Below are positions 51,484 through 62,125 of a stretch of DNA of 64,000 nucleotides, in pieces. Made by a program: the position numbers and the translations under genes. This stretch comes from Meandrina meandrites. Lineage: Eukaryota; Cnidaria; Anthozoa; Scleractinia; Meandrinidae. Location: assembly GCA_963693305.1 (NCBI GenBank), contig OY855908.1, positions 8,834,516 through 8,898,515 of the forward strand, given 5' to 3'. The notes below the pieces were generated by a model, which was given only the letters and a program-made list of their open reading frames with translations, did no database searches and was not told where the DNA came from. How positions within the stretch are numbered: position 1 is the stretch's first letter; every line of letters begins with the position of its first letter.

Positions 51484-53726
51484 TCATTGTTGATCTGCAG
51501 GGGCTCTTGCTGTGGTAAGAGGCAAACTCTCCTGCATCAGGTCGTCATCATCAGAATCACTGGATACATTTTGACTACCTACTTGGGACAACGCAGATGC
51601 AAGGGAAATTGCATGAACTCCAAGAATGCTTTCCAAACCTGAGATTATTAGTGGTTTCCTTTCCTTTGGAGGGGGAAGTTCATTGCGACACAGAGGACAT
51701 TTGAGAACATCATGGAAGCATGTGAAACAACCCAAAAGTCTACCACAGCCTTTGGAGTGTGTACATGATGTCATGAGGTTGCTGCAAGTTTCCAAGCAAA
51801 TGGAGCACTTAAACACTTCTTTCAGCGACTTCTTCTCTTCTTCTTTCTTTAACATCGTTATGATTTGGTCAACTTTGTCTTCCAAGGAGATCGAATTGAT
51901 GCATGCAGTTGTGAAGCTTTTGGTGGCTGAAAAGCCACTTGTGCTTGCATTTGCCTCTTCGCCTTCTAAATAATCATCTTCCATGACATCAGATTGAAAG
52001 CCATAATCTTTTTTAATTGACTGCCAAAGACGGGGTCTCCATTCATTAAAATTGTTTGTGTACATTGCTCGGAATATTTTCTGGCTGTTCCAATAGGCGT
52101 GTCCTGAAGTAGGAAAGAAATAATAAAAACAATAATTTCTTAGTGCCCTTGACCTCTTTGTCAATTTCCTACTGCAGAAAAATACTACATAATGTTGCAT
52201 ATTTTTATGATTTCTGCCATCTTGGGAATCCTGTTTCCTATCTCTCATAGACTCCCCCCCTTTTACTCCCAGATCCCTGTGCCTGCCACCACCCCAACTA
52301 TAAACCTAGAATGGGCCACTTTCAATATATATTAAATTTCTTACTAAACTCTGAGTCTTGGAGGAGTAAATCAAAAGATATCACAGTGAGGCTGAGGGAT
52401 AATAATAAAATAAATAATTAATTTACTTTTCTTTCATACCTCCAAAAGCCAAGCCAAGGACTTGAGATTAACAAAATCATTTGCCCAAAAGTGACTAGGA
52501 TGGGATCTATCATTGGCCAGAAAATAGACCAGAAATATACTATAATGGGGTAGGGGTTCTGAGATGCAAGCAGCACATACACAGCAAAAACTGACCCTAT
52601 CGACCCCACGGGGCATTCTCATGCAACACTAACAGGAGGTCAGGAGTTTCAAACTATGTCTTTTGATCTTTCGAGTCACTTTAGAATGTTTCACAATGTT
52701 TAACGTTTCAATACACATTGGAGGGGGTTAATTCTTGACCAATTATAACCTAAACACTTCGAAAGTTTCACATTTCATTGCTTATTCAATGCACAAAGTA
52801 TAAACAGCATTTGTGTGGTATCCGCGGTACAGTACAAAAACAAAACACAATTCAAACAAACAGCTGGAAACGACGCATCTGCCATAAATTGAATAGTTTC
52901 GAATTAATAATTTGTTTCCAAAAACAATTGAGGCTATTTTAACAATCTCGATTCAATAATATTTTCGATTAGCATCGGAACTTTGTGCACGGATGATAAC
53001 AAAACCAAACATACCTCGTGTTCCAGGCATGTCTCTGATAGGATTTCCCTTTATATCTGTGATCACAAGCTTCGTATCTTCTTCACCGAGCTGCCGTTCA
53101 ATTTCTGCCACAACATGCAGAACTGTGTAAAGGCCATGACTCTCTTGCAGTTGAGATAGGTCGATTGGAATTTCCCAAATGTCCTCGAAGTTACCGTCTC
53201 CGTCAACAAAAGTTAGCCGGAAATATTTTGTCTCCACAGCTTTACGCTTTTTTCCTTTGCCACCCCACAGTGCCGGAGCAGGTCTCGATCCAATTCCGCC
53301 TTGAAGGCGCGAACTAGAGAAGGATTTGCTGCGGCCTCTGGACATCACTTGAAAACTTGACACGGAACTTGAATGCTCATTAAAGCAAGGAGGAGAAAAG
53401 AACGCGGTAGCACTATTACCTCGTCTTGCTCCTCGGATACCAACGGAGAGTCCTCCTGGATTTTCTGAAGAGGGCATGAAGGTGCTTTCCTGTTCATCTT
53501 GTCGATGCATGGCCACGAGGATGGCGCTCCCGCAACCTGGAGGCACATTAAACTTGCCCGATCTGTCCGGCCAGATGTTCTGGTGCCCCGCACTTGTCTT
53601 CACTTTTAGGTGTGCACCAGGTGGATCTACTGGAAAAATCTTTTCTAACTCCGTGAGAGTTAGGTCTTCCTTCATTAGGCCAATTCTTTTCCCTTCGAAG
53701 CTGACCGTGATCAGGTTGCTCGCCAT
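51484..53726 (-). CDS. RING-like zinc-finger protein, two exons, 443 aa
   Basis: Exon 1 runs 53726-53015 and exon 2 52103-51484, with donor GTATGT, acceptor TTCAG, a 911-bp intron and phase 1; the joined frame is open. I start at MASNLITVSF (53726), the Met that begins the folded-looking region. The N-terminal 75 residues (VSFEGKRIGLMKEDLTLTELEKIF ... GSAILVAMH) look like a small beta-rich, ubiquitin-like or PB1-like domain. A Ser-rich linker follows, then FRLTFVDGDGNFEDIWEIPIDLSQ, and near the C-terminus FKCSICLETC ... CTHSKGCGRLLGCFTCFHDVLKCPLCRNEL, a RING-like Cys/His finger, ending in an acidic SDSDDDD tail. It may be a ubiquitin ligase. It lies inside the long-TIR transposon and faces the transposase, so I infer an accessory gene or captured host gene. 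Confidence 0.78.
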
Positions 53727-54130
53727 CTTAGCTGATATGTGAACACTGATATTTTCCCGCGCTGGCAAAAACAAGAGCCAATCGCACTCCACGCTTAAGT
53801 CACGTGAAAGGATCACGCGACTTTTACGCGGGAAAAGACGAAAAGCAAAAAGCTAAAGAGAAAAGTGAAAAGCGCGGCCGTATGTCGAAAGGCCGAAAAC
53901 TGTGGCGGCCTATGCCAACTGCAGCTCTTGGCTCATCAAAGAGCGTGTTGAGAAGGTACATGCACATGACAGTAGTACCTAGCAAACGCACCGACAGAAA
54001 ATTTGCAGAAAATAGAGAAGTTTTACTGTTTCTTTTGGCAAAAAAAAAAAAAATGACAAAAACAGAGCTTCCAACAAAAATGACAAAATCCTACGCCAAA
54101 ACTTCAAATATAACAAGCCCGAAGATAGAA
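53727..54130. other. Upstream region of the RING-like gene
   Basis: This holds the probable promoter and 5' UTR of the RING-like gene on the minus strand. An overlapping plus-strand open frame is Lys-rich and has no family support. Confidence 0.4.
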
Positions 54131-55620
54131 ATGAAGTTTCTAAATTTCATTTGGCCGTAAAGGTACACTGATCGGTGAGGGATAAAAGGGTGGGGGTTGA
54201 GGGGTGAGAATAAAGGATTCGGACTGTTAACAACTTCGGTAAGTTTAGTAATGGTGTTTTCATTAGTTGTAATGAAATACCCGAAATAGACCTGCCGCTG
54301 CTTCATCGCTTCTTGTCGTGTTGGTGTCTCGCAAAGTCCAATTTTCACATAGTCACGGTATTAATTAATCTCTTGTAGATCCTACATTAGCAGCATTATC
54401 GTTGGCGGTCCCTTGCTGTCTTGAAATTTACTTCCAAGAATATACATTATTGTAATAGCTACAGTTCCAGTCAGCAAAAACTTTTTTTCGTCCCACCTTT
54501 CTCGCCATTAAATACAAATATTGTGCAAATATTTTTGTTGACCTTCTTTGTGCATTGATTTCTTTGCTAATTTCACTACCGGTATGCTCACCCAATTTTT
54601 ATAATGTTCCGGAATGTCCCATGTTCCTGGTTTTAATAACGGCTTGAATATGCGAAAAATATACACACACAAACAAAAAACTCGGAAGAAGTGGAAAAAA
54701 AGAGCCGATAGTGCATACCGGTATGCTCGTGCTGCACTGTAAAGTTACAGCGTCTGGCACGTGCGCTCACACAAGGTTATACCGACTAATGCGTGGGAAT
54801 AAATGTACATTTGTACGAAGTATGTGTTTATTGAGTTCATATCAGTGATATATTGTATTTTAAACGTGATATATTGTATTTTAAACAATAATTTGTTTTA
54901 TATTTGGCGATAAATTACATTTAAGAGCCAATGTAACCTGTGTGGTGGGACTAAGCGATATAAATGTTTCGCAAATTTTGCATTATCCTTTTCAAGAGCA
55001 CATTACTGAAACGAATTATAAAATCAAATTACCATATATGATTTCGTTAGTGCGTTAGACAGACCCTAGCTTGGCTGACCTTTATTGTAATGCTGGATTC
55101 CATCAACTGTGACCTGATATGATGCTGAAATATTCCATTTTCATTCGGTATTGTAGACATTCAGGGAAATGAAATGAAATTTTATTTTACAGTATTATAA
55201 AAATTTATTTGGCTCGGCCCAATCACTGACATAATAGAATTTTAAGTCAAACTGGACTACATGTACTTCCATTGTTGTGTTATTTTTTTTCATTCTTTTG
55301 TATGCCGTTTAAGCACTTAGCTTATCGATTTTTAATTTTCGAACTTAAGTTAAGGTGGTGGCAAACGAGGACACAATGTTCCGGACACATTGTGGCGGAT
55401 ACAAATGTTTCCCTGTTTGCCTGCGCGGGCAACAAGGTACAGCTTTATAGATTATGATTAGCTATATAGGCCCTTAGGTAAAGCCTTCCTCGATAAAGTT
55501 GTTTGTATTACATCATGATTTTGATTCATTGTATGCTGCTGAATACATCGTTCTCAGTATAGTAATGTATGGGCAGGTTAGACACTTGACATTCTTATGT
55601 CTTTTTATCGGGTATCGCAG
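54130..55620. repeat. Rearranged right inner TIR with inverted segment
   Basis: 54130-54165 matches the inner edge of the left TIR. 54175-54275 (GGGTGAGAATAAAGGATTCGG, GTTAACAACTTCGG, AATGGTGTTTTCATTAG) is then the inverse of 55623-55705. Between them is 1.3 kb of AT-rich sequence without a gene. Confidence 0.55.
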
Positions 55621-56360
55621 AAAATTACAACTAATGAAAACACCGTCACTAAACTTATCGAAGTTGTTAACCGTCCGAATCCTTTATTCTCACCCCTCAC
55701 CCTTCACCCCTCATCCCCCACCCCAGAAATAGACCTGCTGGCTGTTGAGATAACGGGGAAATTGAACAGCAGTGCCCTTATTGTTTTAACCTTTTTTAAC
55801 CTGTATCTCCCCCGGACAGTTAGGAAAGCGCACCGATGTACCCCACCCCCACCCCCCTTATCAAACGAGTATTGCTTTCTACCTACCTTCTAGCAAGTTC
55901 CCGACAAACCCGCCCCCACCCCTGACCGAAAGAAAGAAGTTCTACTGTTGGAAAACCATCGCGTCACAAGTACCCCCCCTCCCCTCCCCTCCCATCCCAG
56001 CCCCCCCCCCCCCCTCCTCCACTCCCTACGTCTTACAACGGGTTTCTGATATCTGATTTCTGATTTCTGATTTCTGATTTCTGATTTCTGATTTCTGATT
56101 TCTGTTTTCGGGTTTCTGATTTCTGATTTCTGATTTCGGGTTTCTGATTTCGGGTTTTATTTGTTTTCTGTTTCATCTTTTCTGGTTTCAGAATTCGTTG
56201 TTGCTCAATTATTCATTTTCCGTTTCCATAGCCTGGATTTCCAGACATGAATATGCTGTTTGCTGCTCTCTGGAAACTAAAATCCAAAATAGTTTTACGG
56301 ATTGTCCTGATTTCTGATTTCTGAAATCCAAAATCGGATTGGCCGCAAATCTAGCTGATC
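55620..56360 (-). repeat. Right long terminal inverted repeat
   Basis: Inverse of the left arm. It includes the short (TTTCTGA) array at 56045-56155 and the TTCATCTTTTCTGGTTTCAG and CATGAATATGCTGTTTGCTG segments that match 45905-46020. Confidence 0.78.
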
Positions 56361-56760
56361 TAAAACACTTGCCGGGGCTTCAATACCATGTGCGAATCAA
56401 AAAATTAATTATGTTATATATTCCAGAAGCACTCAGGCATACAATGATGCCAGAACTTCAACGTGGGTAAACCAGAGAGGATATAAAACACTTGCCGGGG
56501 CATCGAACCCATGTATGACTCAAAATGTTTAAATTATGTTATATATCCCAGAAGCACTCAGGCATACAAATGATGCCAGGACTTCTACCCGGGCAAACCA
56601 GAGAGGATATATAACACCTGCAGCTTGCTTTGAGCTTTGATACCATGTGCGAACCAAAATATTACATATTATATTTTTATCCCAGAAGCACTCAGGCATA
56701 CATGAGTATTAAACATCAGGATTTTAACTTGGGCGAACCAGAGAAATTATTGAAGAATTT
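56361..56760 (+). repeat. Tandem array, three units of about 120-140 bp
   Basis: Each unit has AACACTTGCCGGGG (degraded in unit 3), ATACCATGTGCGAA-like, CCAGAAGCACTCAGGCATAC and ends near CCAGAGAGGATATA. The units differ by about 20-30% and have small indels, so the array is old. Confidence 0.75.
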
Positions 56761-58364
56761 TCCAATATTCTGAGAAAAAAGATATATTTCTAGTCATATT
56801 CTCCGTTGAGCCAGAAAGAATATTCTGAATATTGAAAAGAACTTCTCTTACTCATGTATTTATCTTTAGCAATGTTGATTTTATATGCTGTCATTGCATT
56901 AATACCCTTGTGTTAGTTACGTTTCGCAAAAGCGATATTGTTTACTCTCCTTATCAAGCTAAGTCAATGTTACTCTTTTCTTTTAATCTCCTAATTGTGA
57001 GTAGTTGTTAGTGTACCTGAACGATCGCTGATAATACCATGTGCGCTTGTTGTATCTGAAATCACTGTTCGATAATCTTGGCCGATCTTCAGGCAGTTAG
57101 TTTTGTCCACTAGCCAAACGTACTTCTCTTGTTTGCCGACTTTTAGTTTCTGTCGAAAAATAGCGGAAACAACGCCGAAGGAAGAGGTTATATAGGCTCG
57201 TGTTTGTGCACGCGTCGATACCCCGCCATTTTTTATTTAGGTTGGTGTATTCGACCGTGTCAAATCCTCTCGTCAGGCTTGACACTGCTTGCAGACACCA
57301 AAGAATGCATTTCCCACAGGAATACCGAGTTATTTTAAGATGCAAGTTCCTTGATTTGCCCGTGGAGTCTTCGACTATCGAAGGCATCCATACTGCACAG
57401 AACTTGATCGAAATAAAGACAAAGTTTCTGCTCTAGTCAAAAATTCGTTAAATCCAACCTGAAGAAATGTAAAAAAAAATAATCCAGTCCCTCAGAATAA
57501 ACGGGATTAACTCTGTAGGATTTAACAGTGCGCTCAGCTAGTGAAACCGCAAACTAAATGCGATGATAGCTGCTGAGCCGGCCTGTGACGTCACTTCATA
57601 GCAACCAGACGAAGCGAATTTTTGAACATCCGGTTATCTCTGGCTCGTCATGTTTCCAGCGCACTGACTGCAGGCATAAACTTTGAAATCGTGAAGAGAA
57701 TCGATTGAGTAAGTCGATCAACCGGCTTACGCGAAAGTTCCACAACAAGGGCAAATTTAGAGCTCGATTTGCATATTGACATATCGCTTCCAATTGGTCT
57801 ATAAACAATATAAACGATTTTGCTTGCGTCATAGCTTTCACATGCGCCGAACCGTGAAACATTAAAGGTTTTTGCGTCCATCTCATACAGGGCTAGTAAA
57901 TAATCGTATGACTGCAGCACTGCCGCGGCTTTTAGCGAGTAAAAAACTTTTATAAGTAAAATATCTCCATTTGGTCTTAAAATTTAGCTCAGCTTGAGTC
58001 ATTTTCAAATCTAACGTTTTTGTTGATACGTCGCATTCTGTTTCTGAAAAAAACTACTTCGCGTATTTCACGCAATTTGAATTATTTGCGCCAAAGTCAA
58101 ACTGTGCGTGTGCATGACGGAGACGCAAGTCATTTAATGCATTCGCTTTTACCGTGCAAAAACATTCCAAAGTGCTATCTCCATTATTTTATGTTTTCTC
58201 ATAACAAATTTGGTCTCTAAATTTAGCCCAGGCTACGTACTTTTCGAATGTAGAATTATTTTTTATGCGTCGCTTAATGCCTTGGGGAAAACTGAGTTCG
58301 CATACTTAAAGAATTTGCGTGCATACTGCGTACGTGATGTTGTTTACGAGACAGACCAATTTTT

Positions 58365-58521
58365 GAGTTAGGATTTCGAGTTGTATTTTCGAGTTGGATT
58401 TTGAGTATAGGATTTTCAAGTGAACCGGAATGGAGCAAACTGCAAACAGTCCCGGCCAAAACTCCAGCTCAAAGATGCAACTTGAAAAACCAATTCGAAA
58501 TCCAACTCGAAAATCCAACTC
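58365..58521. repeat. Imperfect inverted repeat rich in AACTCGAAAATCC
   Basis: GAGTTAGGATTTCGAG and GAGTTGGATTTTGAG at the left are answered by TTCGAAATCCAACTCG and AAAATCCAACTC at the right, around a 60-bp centre. Confidence 0.6.
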
Positions 58522-59602
58522 TATTTGTAGTTATTTCGTATTTAGAGTTGAAATATTATCCCATGTAAAGAACAGAAGAACGCAATAATCTAATTAAAAA
58601 CACAGGCCCGGGTCGCGCAGAGAAATTTTGATCACAAAATTGAAAAAAATTGAGAATTCGGCCAAACTTCAAAGACGTGGTATATGGGTGGTTCGAGAAG
58701 ACAAAGGAAACCGCTTCCGGAAACTTCGCGTTATTCCAGTATTATTCGGCGGTGCTTTCCCCATGAATCTACAGCATGTGCAGTATTAGGGACCTTAAGA
58801 TACGGGGACGGGAAGGCCAGGACAGCAACGGCAGTGGAAGCGGGAAACGCGCACGAGTCCCGTCGTGTCGCCAAAGACAACATGCTTACGATGTGTATTT
58901 TTGTATAGGTAGGCGATGTCAATAATTTGAGCTATATAAAAGCACTTTACAAAACCAATAACATTCTTTGGAGACAGTAGAAATCATATCCTATCAAGTT
59001 TAAGTGATGGTGAACAGATTCTTCTTGATAAATATGAAGGAAACATCTAAGTATTTAATTAAGAATTCAGAATTTCCGTATAAAGAAATTAAACCTAACG
59101 ATCTGACCTGATTCAGATAGGTGACGTAGAAAAAAGATAAAATTCCATTCTTAAAGAAGCAGCGCCTTTGCTTTTTGCCACCAGGGCGCCTAGGATTCCT
59201 GATTTCATGTGAATATTTCAATTCTATCTGTAATAGTATAACCAAGAATTTATAATAAAACAACAGTACATCAAGTTTCGGGTATTAGGAAAACTAAAGA
59301 TCGATTTAGTTATGTGCATTTATTTTGTTTGCTCGATTGATGCTTTCAAGACAGTCGTCCTCACATAATTTCCCAGCCGTAATTACACTGATTTATTCTC
59401 TTAGTATATTTCGCTTTTCGCTTGAACACTCGTGACAGCAACTGAAACACAAACGAGCAGGCAAGGAATACTTTCATAATTTTTTCTGAATTTCAACGTA
59501 TTTCTACGCTACAAACACGAAAAATGCGAACCTATAACAGTATAACTGAAAATAACGTCGATTAAAACATTTGTCAAGAAAAAACAAGCGTAAAATACTC
59601 AC

Positions 59603-59722
59603 GTTCTCGATACGAGAGCAAATCGGGTGAATCGTCTTCAACGAGGCGAGGACGGCAGTGAGATGAGTCGAGAGTTCTCGGGCGCATGCCTTCTCGGGCG
59701 CATGCCTTCTCTTGCGCATGCC
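59603..59722 (-). other. Possible first exon, with 16-bp GC-rich triplication upstream
   Basis: On the minus strand a G+C-rich stretch ends in AGAAC followed by GTGAGTA, a strong donor signal (59602-59597). Its upstream part holds three 16-bp units of GGCATGCGCCCGAGAA type (59675-59722). No coding motif is seen. It could be a 5' UTR exon of a gene lying further left, but no partner exon is identified. Confidence 0.25.
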
Positions 59723-61550
59723 TAGTTATGTAAATTTAGTTCCGGTAGCCGTCCTGGCTCTTCGCCAGAACCGAATGTGATCTTAGCTGGCAAACGTCGT
59801 TGTTTTCTCAGACAAGCGATGTTTAAGACTGCCCTGTATTCATCTATCACTCCACTTATGATATAGGATAAACAAAGCGAACATTTGCTGATGCTGTATG
59901 TTCATGATTTAAAGAAGCAACACTGCAGTAGTGACGCAAGAGGCTTAACTGATTTGGGTTCATGTTTACTACAAAGAACTTCACTTACGTTTGCGTTCGC
60001 CGCCTGTGTCCTGTGACTGTTGAATGGTTGGCACGGCCAACCACAAACAAAGTGAATTCGAAGCAGCTTTACTAATCAGATACTGTGAAACCATGCAGAC
60101 AAGACAACTTTTTTTATAGCTTCGATGAGGTTAATCTATGAGATACACTTCCGCTCTATCGCGGTTCACGATCGATCGCGCTCGTAACACTCTTAGTCTA
60201 GTTAAACTAGCTAATAAGTAACTATGTGTTAGTTATTATTGGTTTGAATGAAAGTAATGAAGTTAAAACTTAATACCGTTCCGATTTTCTTTCAAAAGTG
60301 AACGATAACTATTTCATAACAGTTCTTAGTAAAACGCGTAATGGGGTAATGGGTAACGGCGTAACGAGAATCTGCGTAACAAGATTTTCCTGTTTTGTTT
60401 TCTTTCTGTTTCTTTTTACTGGCTACGAACTAAATTAAATTCTACGTTGCTGCTTTTGCGAATTGGCACCCAAAAAGGGCGCGTTCCAGTCGAGTCATTC
60501 TGTATATATTACATTCCGCACAAAAGCTAAAATTGATTGCAAGGCTGACGTCTGGTACGAGCATTTCTTAGACAAGAGACCGGCAACAGAGAAGCCAAGT
60601 AGTTTTATTTATCGTGGCCTTGTCCACTGCTTCCAAACGTTGTCACATTCCACTTAATTATGCCATTATGCCATTCCGCAAGTCATACCGAAACCGATAT
60701 AATCGATTAAACAAAAAGCTGGAACGCAAGGTTGAAATTAAAACAGACTGGATAAACGTCACCCCATCATCATATTTTTAGTTCAATTTGCTGTAAAATT
60801 GAAGCAAGAAACTTACCTCTGCAGATGTAATTCGAGATGTTAACACTGCAAGCTTAAGTAGACAAACTAATTTTCTTTGTTTAGCTGCCTTGTTTAACAG
60901 AGAATACGAGACATTCTTGCTAAAAATAATAAAAAAAAGACCCTTTCAATTCATGATCATGCTTTGTTTCTCTTGGACGAAGCTCTTTTTTGGATTTTTG
61001 GCACATTCCCTGTTTCATCCGTCAAAATCTAAAGAACATAGTGGATGACTTAAAAAGGGCAAAAGAAAGTCGATTTCTTAAGAATTTAGACACAGTTAAT
61101 TCTCTTCAATCTGGTAAACAACAGCCATCTATGCTCTGGTTAACAATCAACCCCTGAGGGAGATGCTATATTTATATCAGTGAAACTTTCTGCTTACCAT
61201 GCTTATAAATTTACAATTCCGGAGCAAGAAGATAAACCCATAAACAATTCCAACAGGGGAAAAGAGAAACCATCTTATATGTAAAAGATATGAATGTTGA
61301 AAATAGCTGTATTGTAAACAACTCTCTAGAAGTGTCTAGCAGTAGTTAAATTGGTCCGCGGCTTGTCTGGGTCAGTGATTTTCAAAGGAGCGCTATTCAG
61401 GCTAACCGGAGTGTACCTTGCACTCAGGTTAGTTTAATTAATAAACGGCACGCAATGCATGCAGAAGCGATGACGTTTCACAAGGGGTCTTTAAGAATTT
61501 TCAGGAAATGTGACAGAAAATTTCAAAAAAAGTAAATAAAAGTAGCTGAC

Positions 61551-62125
61551 AACTTCTGTGTTGACTAGCTGACTGTTCGACAAACGTTGCGTTATCTTGC
61601 AGGGAGACATCCGATACATACGATTCCAGGTCAAACGCTGTCTTGAAATTGTTGAGCTCTTTCGTTTTAATTTTTTTTTAAAAGATGTCTGTTTACTAAA
61701 TCTAATAAAACAAATCAAATATAATTTGTCTGTTTCGTTTATACTTAGAATTAGTCCTTTCTAACTGCCCGGGAGTATTTTGCTTTGAGTTCTACGCGGT
61801 GTTTTCTTGTTGAGTTAAACTTTTTTTTTTTTTTCTACTGACGTTTATTCCTGAACAACTTCTGTGATGACTGATTGTTCGACAAAAGTTGCGTTATCTT
61901 GTAGCGGGACATCCGATACTGACGACGTCAAACGCTGTCTTGAAAATGTTTAGCCCTTTTCTTTTACTAAATCTGATAAAACACATCAAATATAATTTGT
62001 CTATTTCGTTTATACTTAGAATCGGTCCTTTCTAACTGCCCTGGAGTATTTCGCTTTGAGTTCTACGCGGTGATTTCTTATTGAGTTAAACTTGAATTCT
62101 TTTCTACTGGCGTTTATTCCTGAAG
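61551..62125. repeat. Tandem duplication of about 270-305 bp
   Basis: Unit 1 (61551-61856) and unit 2 (61857-62125) share AACTTCTGTG, GTTGCGTTATCTTG, CATCCGATAC, GTCAAACGCTGTCTTGAAA and a long block from AAATATAATTTGTCT to GAGTTAAAC. The copies differ by substitutions and small indels. Confidence 0.8.

Larger units (their letters stand above)
45821..56360. mobile_element. Long-TIR DNA transposon, IS3EU-like, 10.5 kb
   Basis: The left end GATCAGCTAGATTTGCGG (45821) is matched by the complement ending at 56360. Inverted similarity runs from there through a 7-bp minisatellite, a GTTGTAAGACGTAGGGAGTG segment, G-rich and C-rich tracts and a CTGTCCGGGGGAGATACAGG segment. A transposase gene lies near the left on the plus strand and a RING-like gene near the right on the minus strand. 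The right arm is broken up by a 1.4-kb inverted segment. The target duplication is not clear. The left flank ends CCAGAGAGGGTATAT and the right flank begins within a tandem array whose units end CCAGAGAGGATATA, so it likely inserted in that array. Confidence 0.75.
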
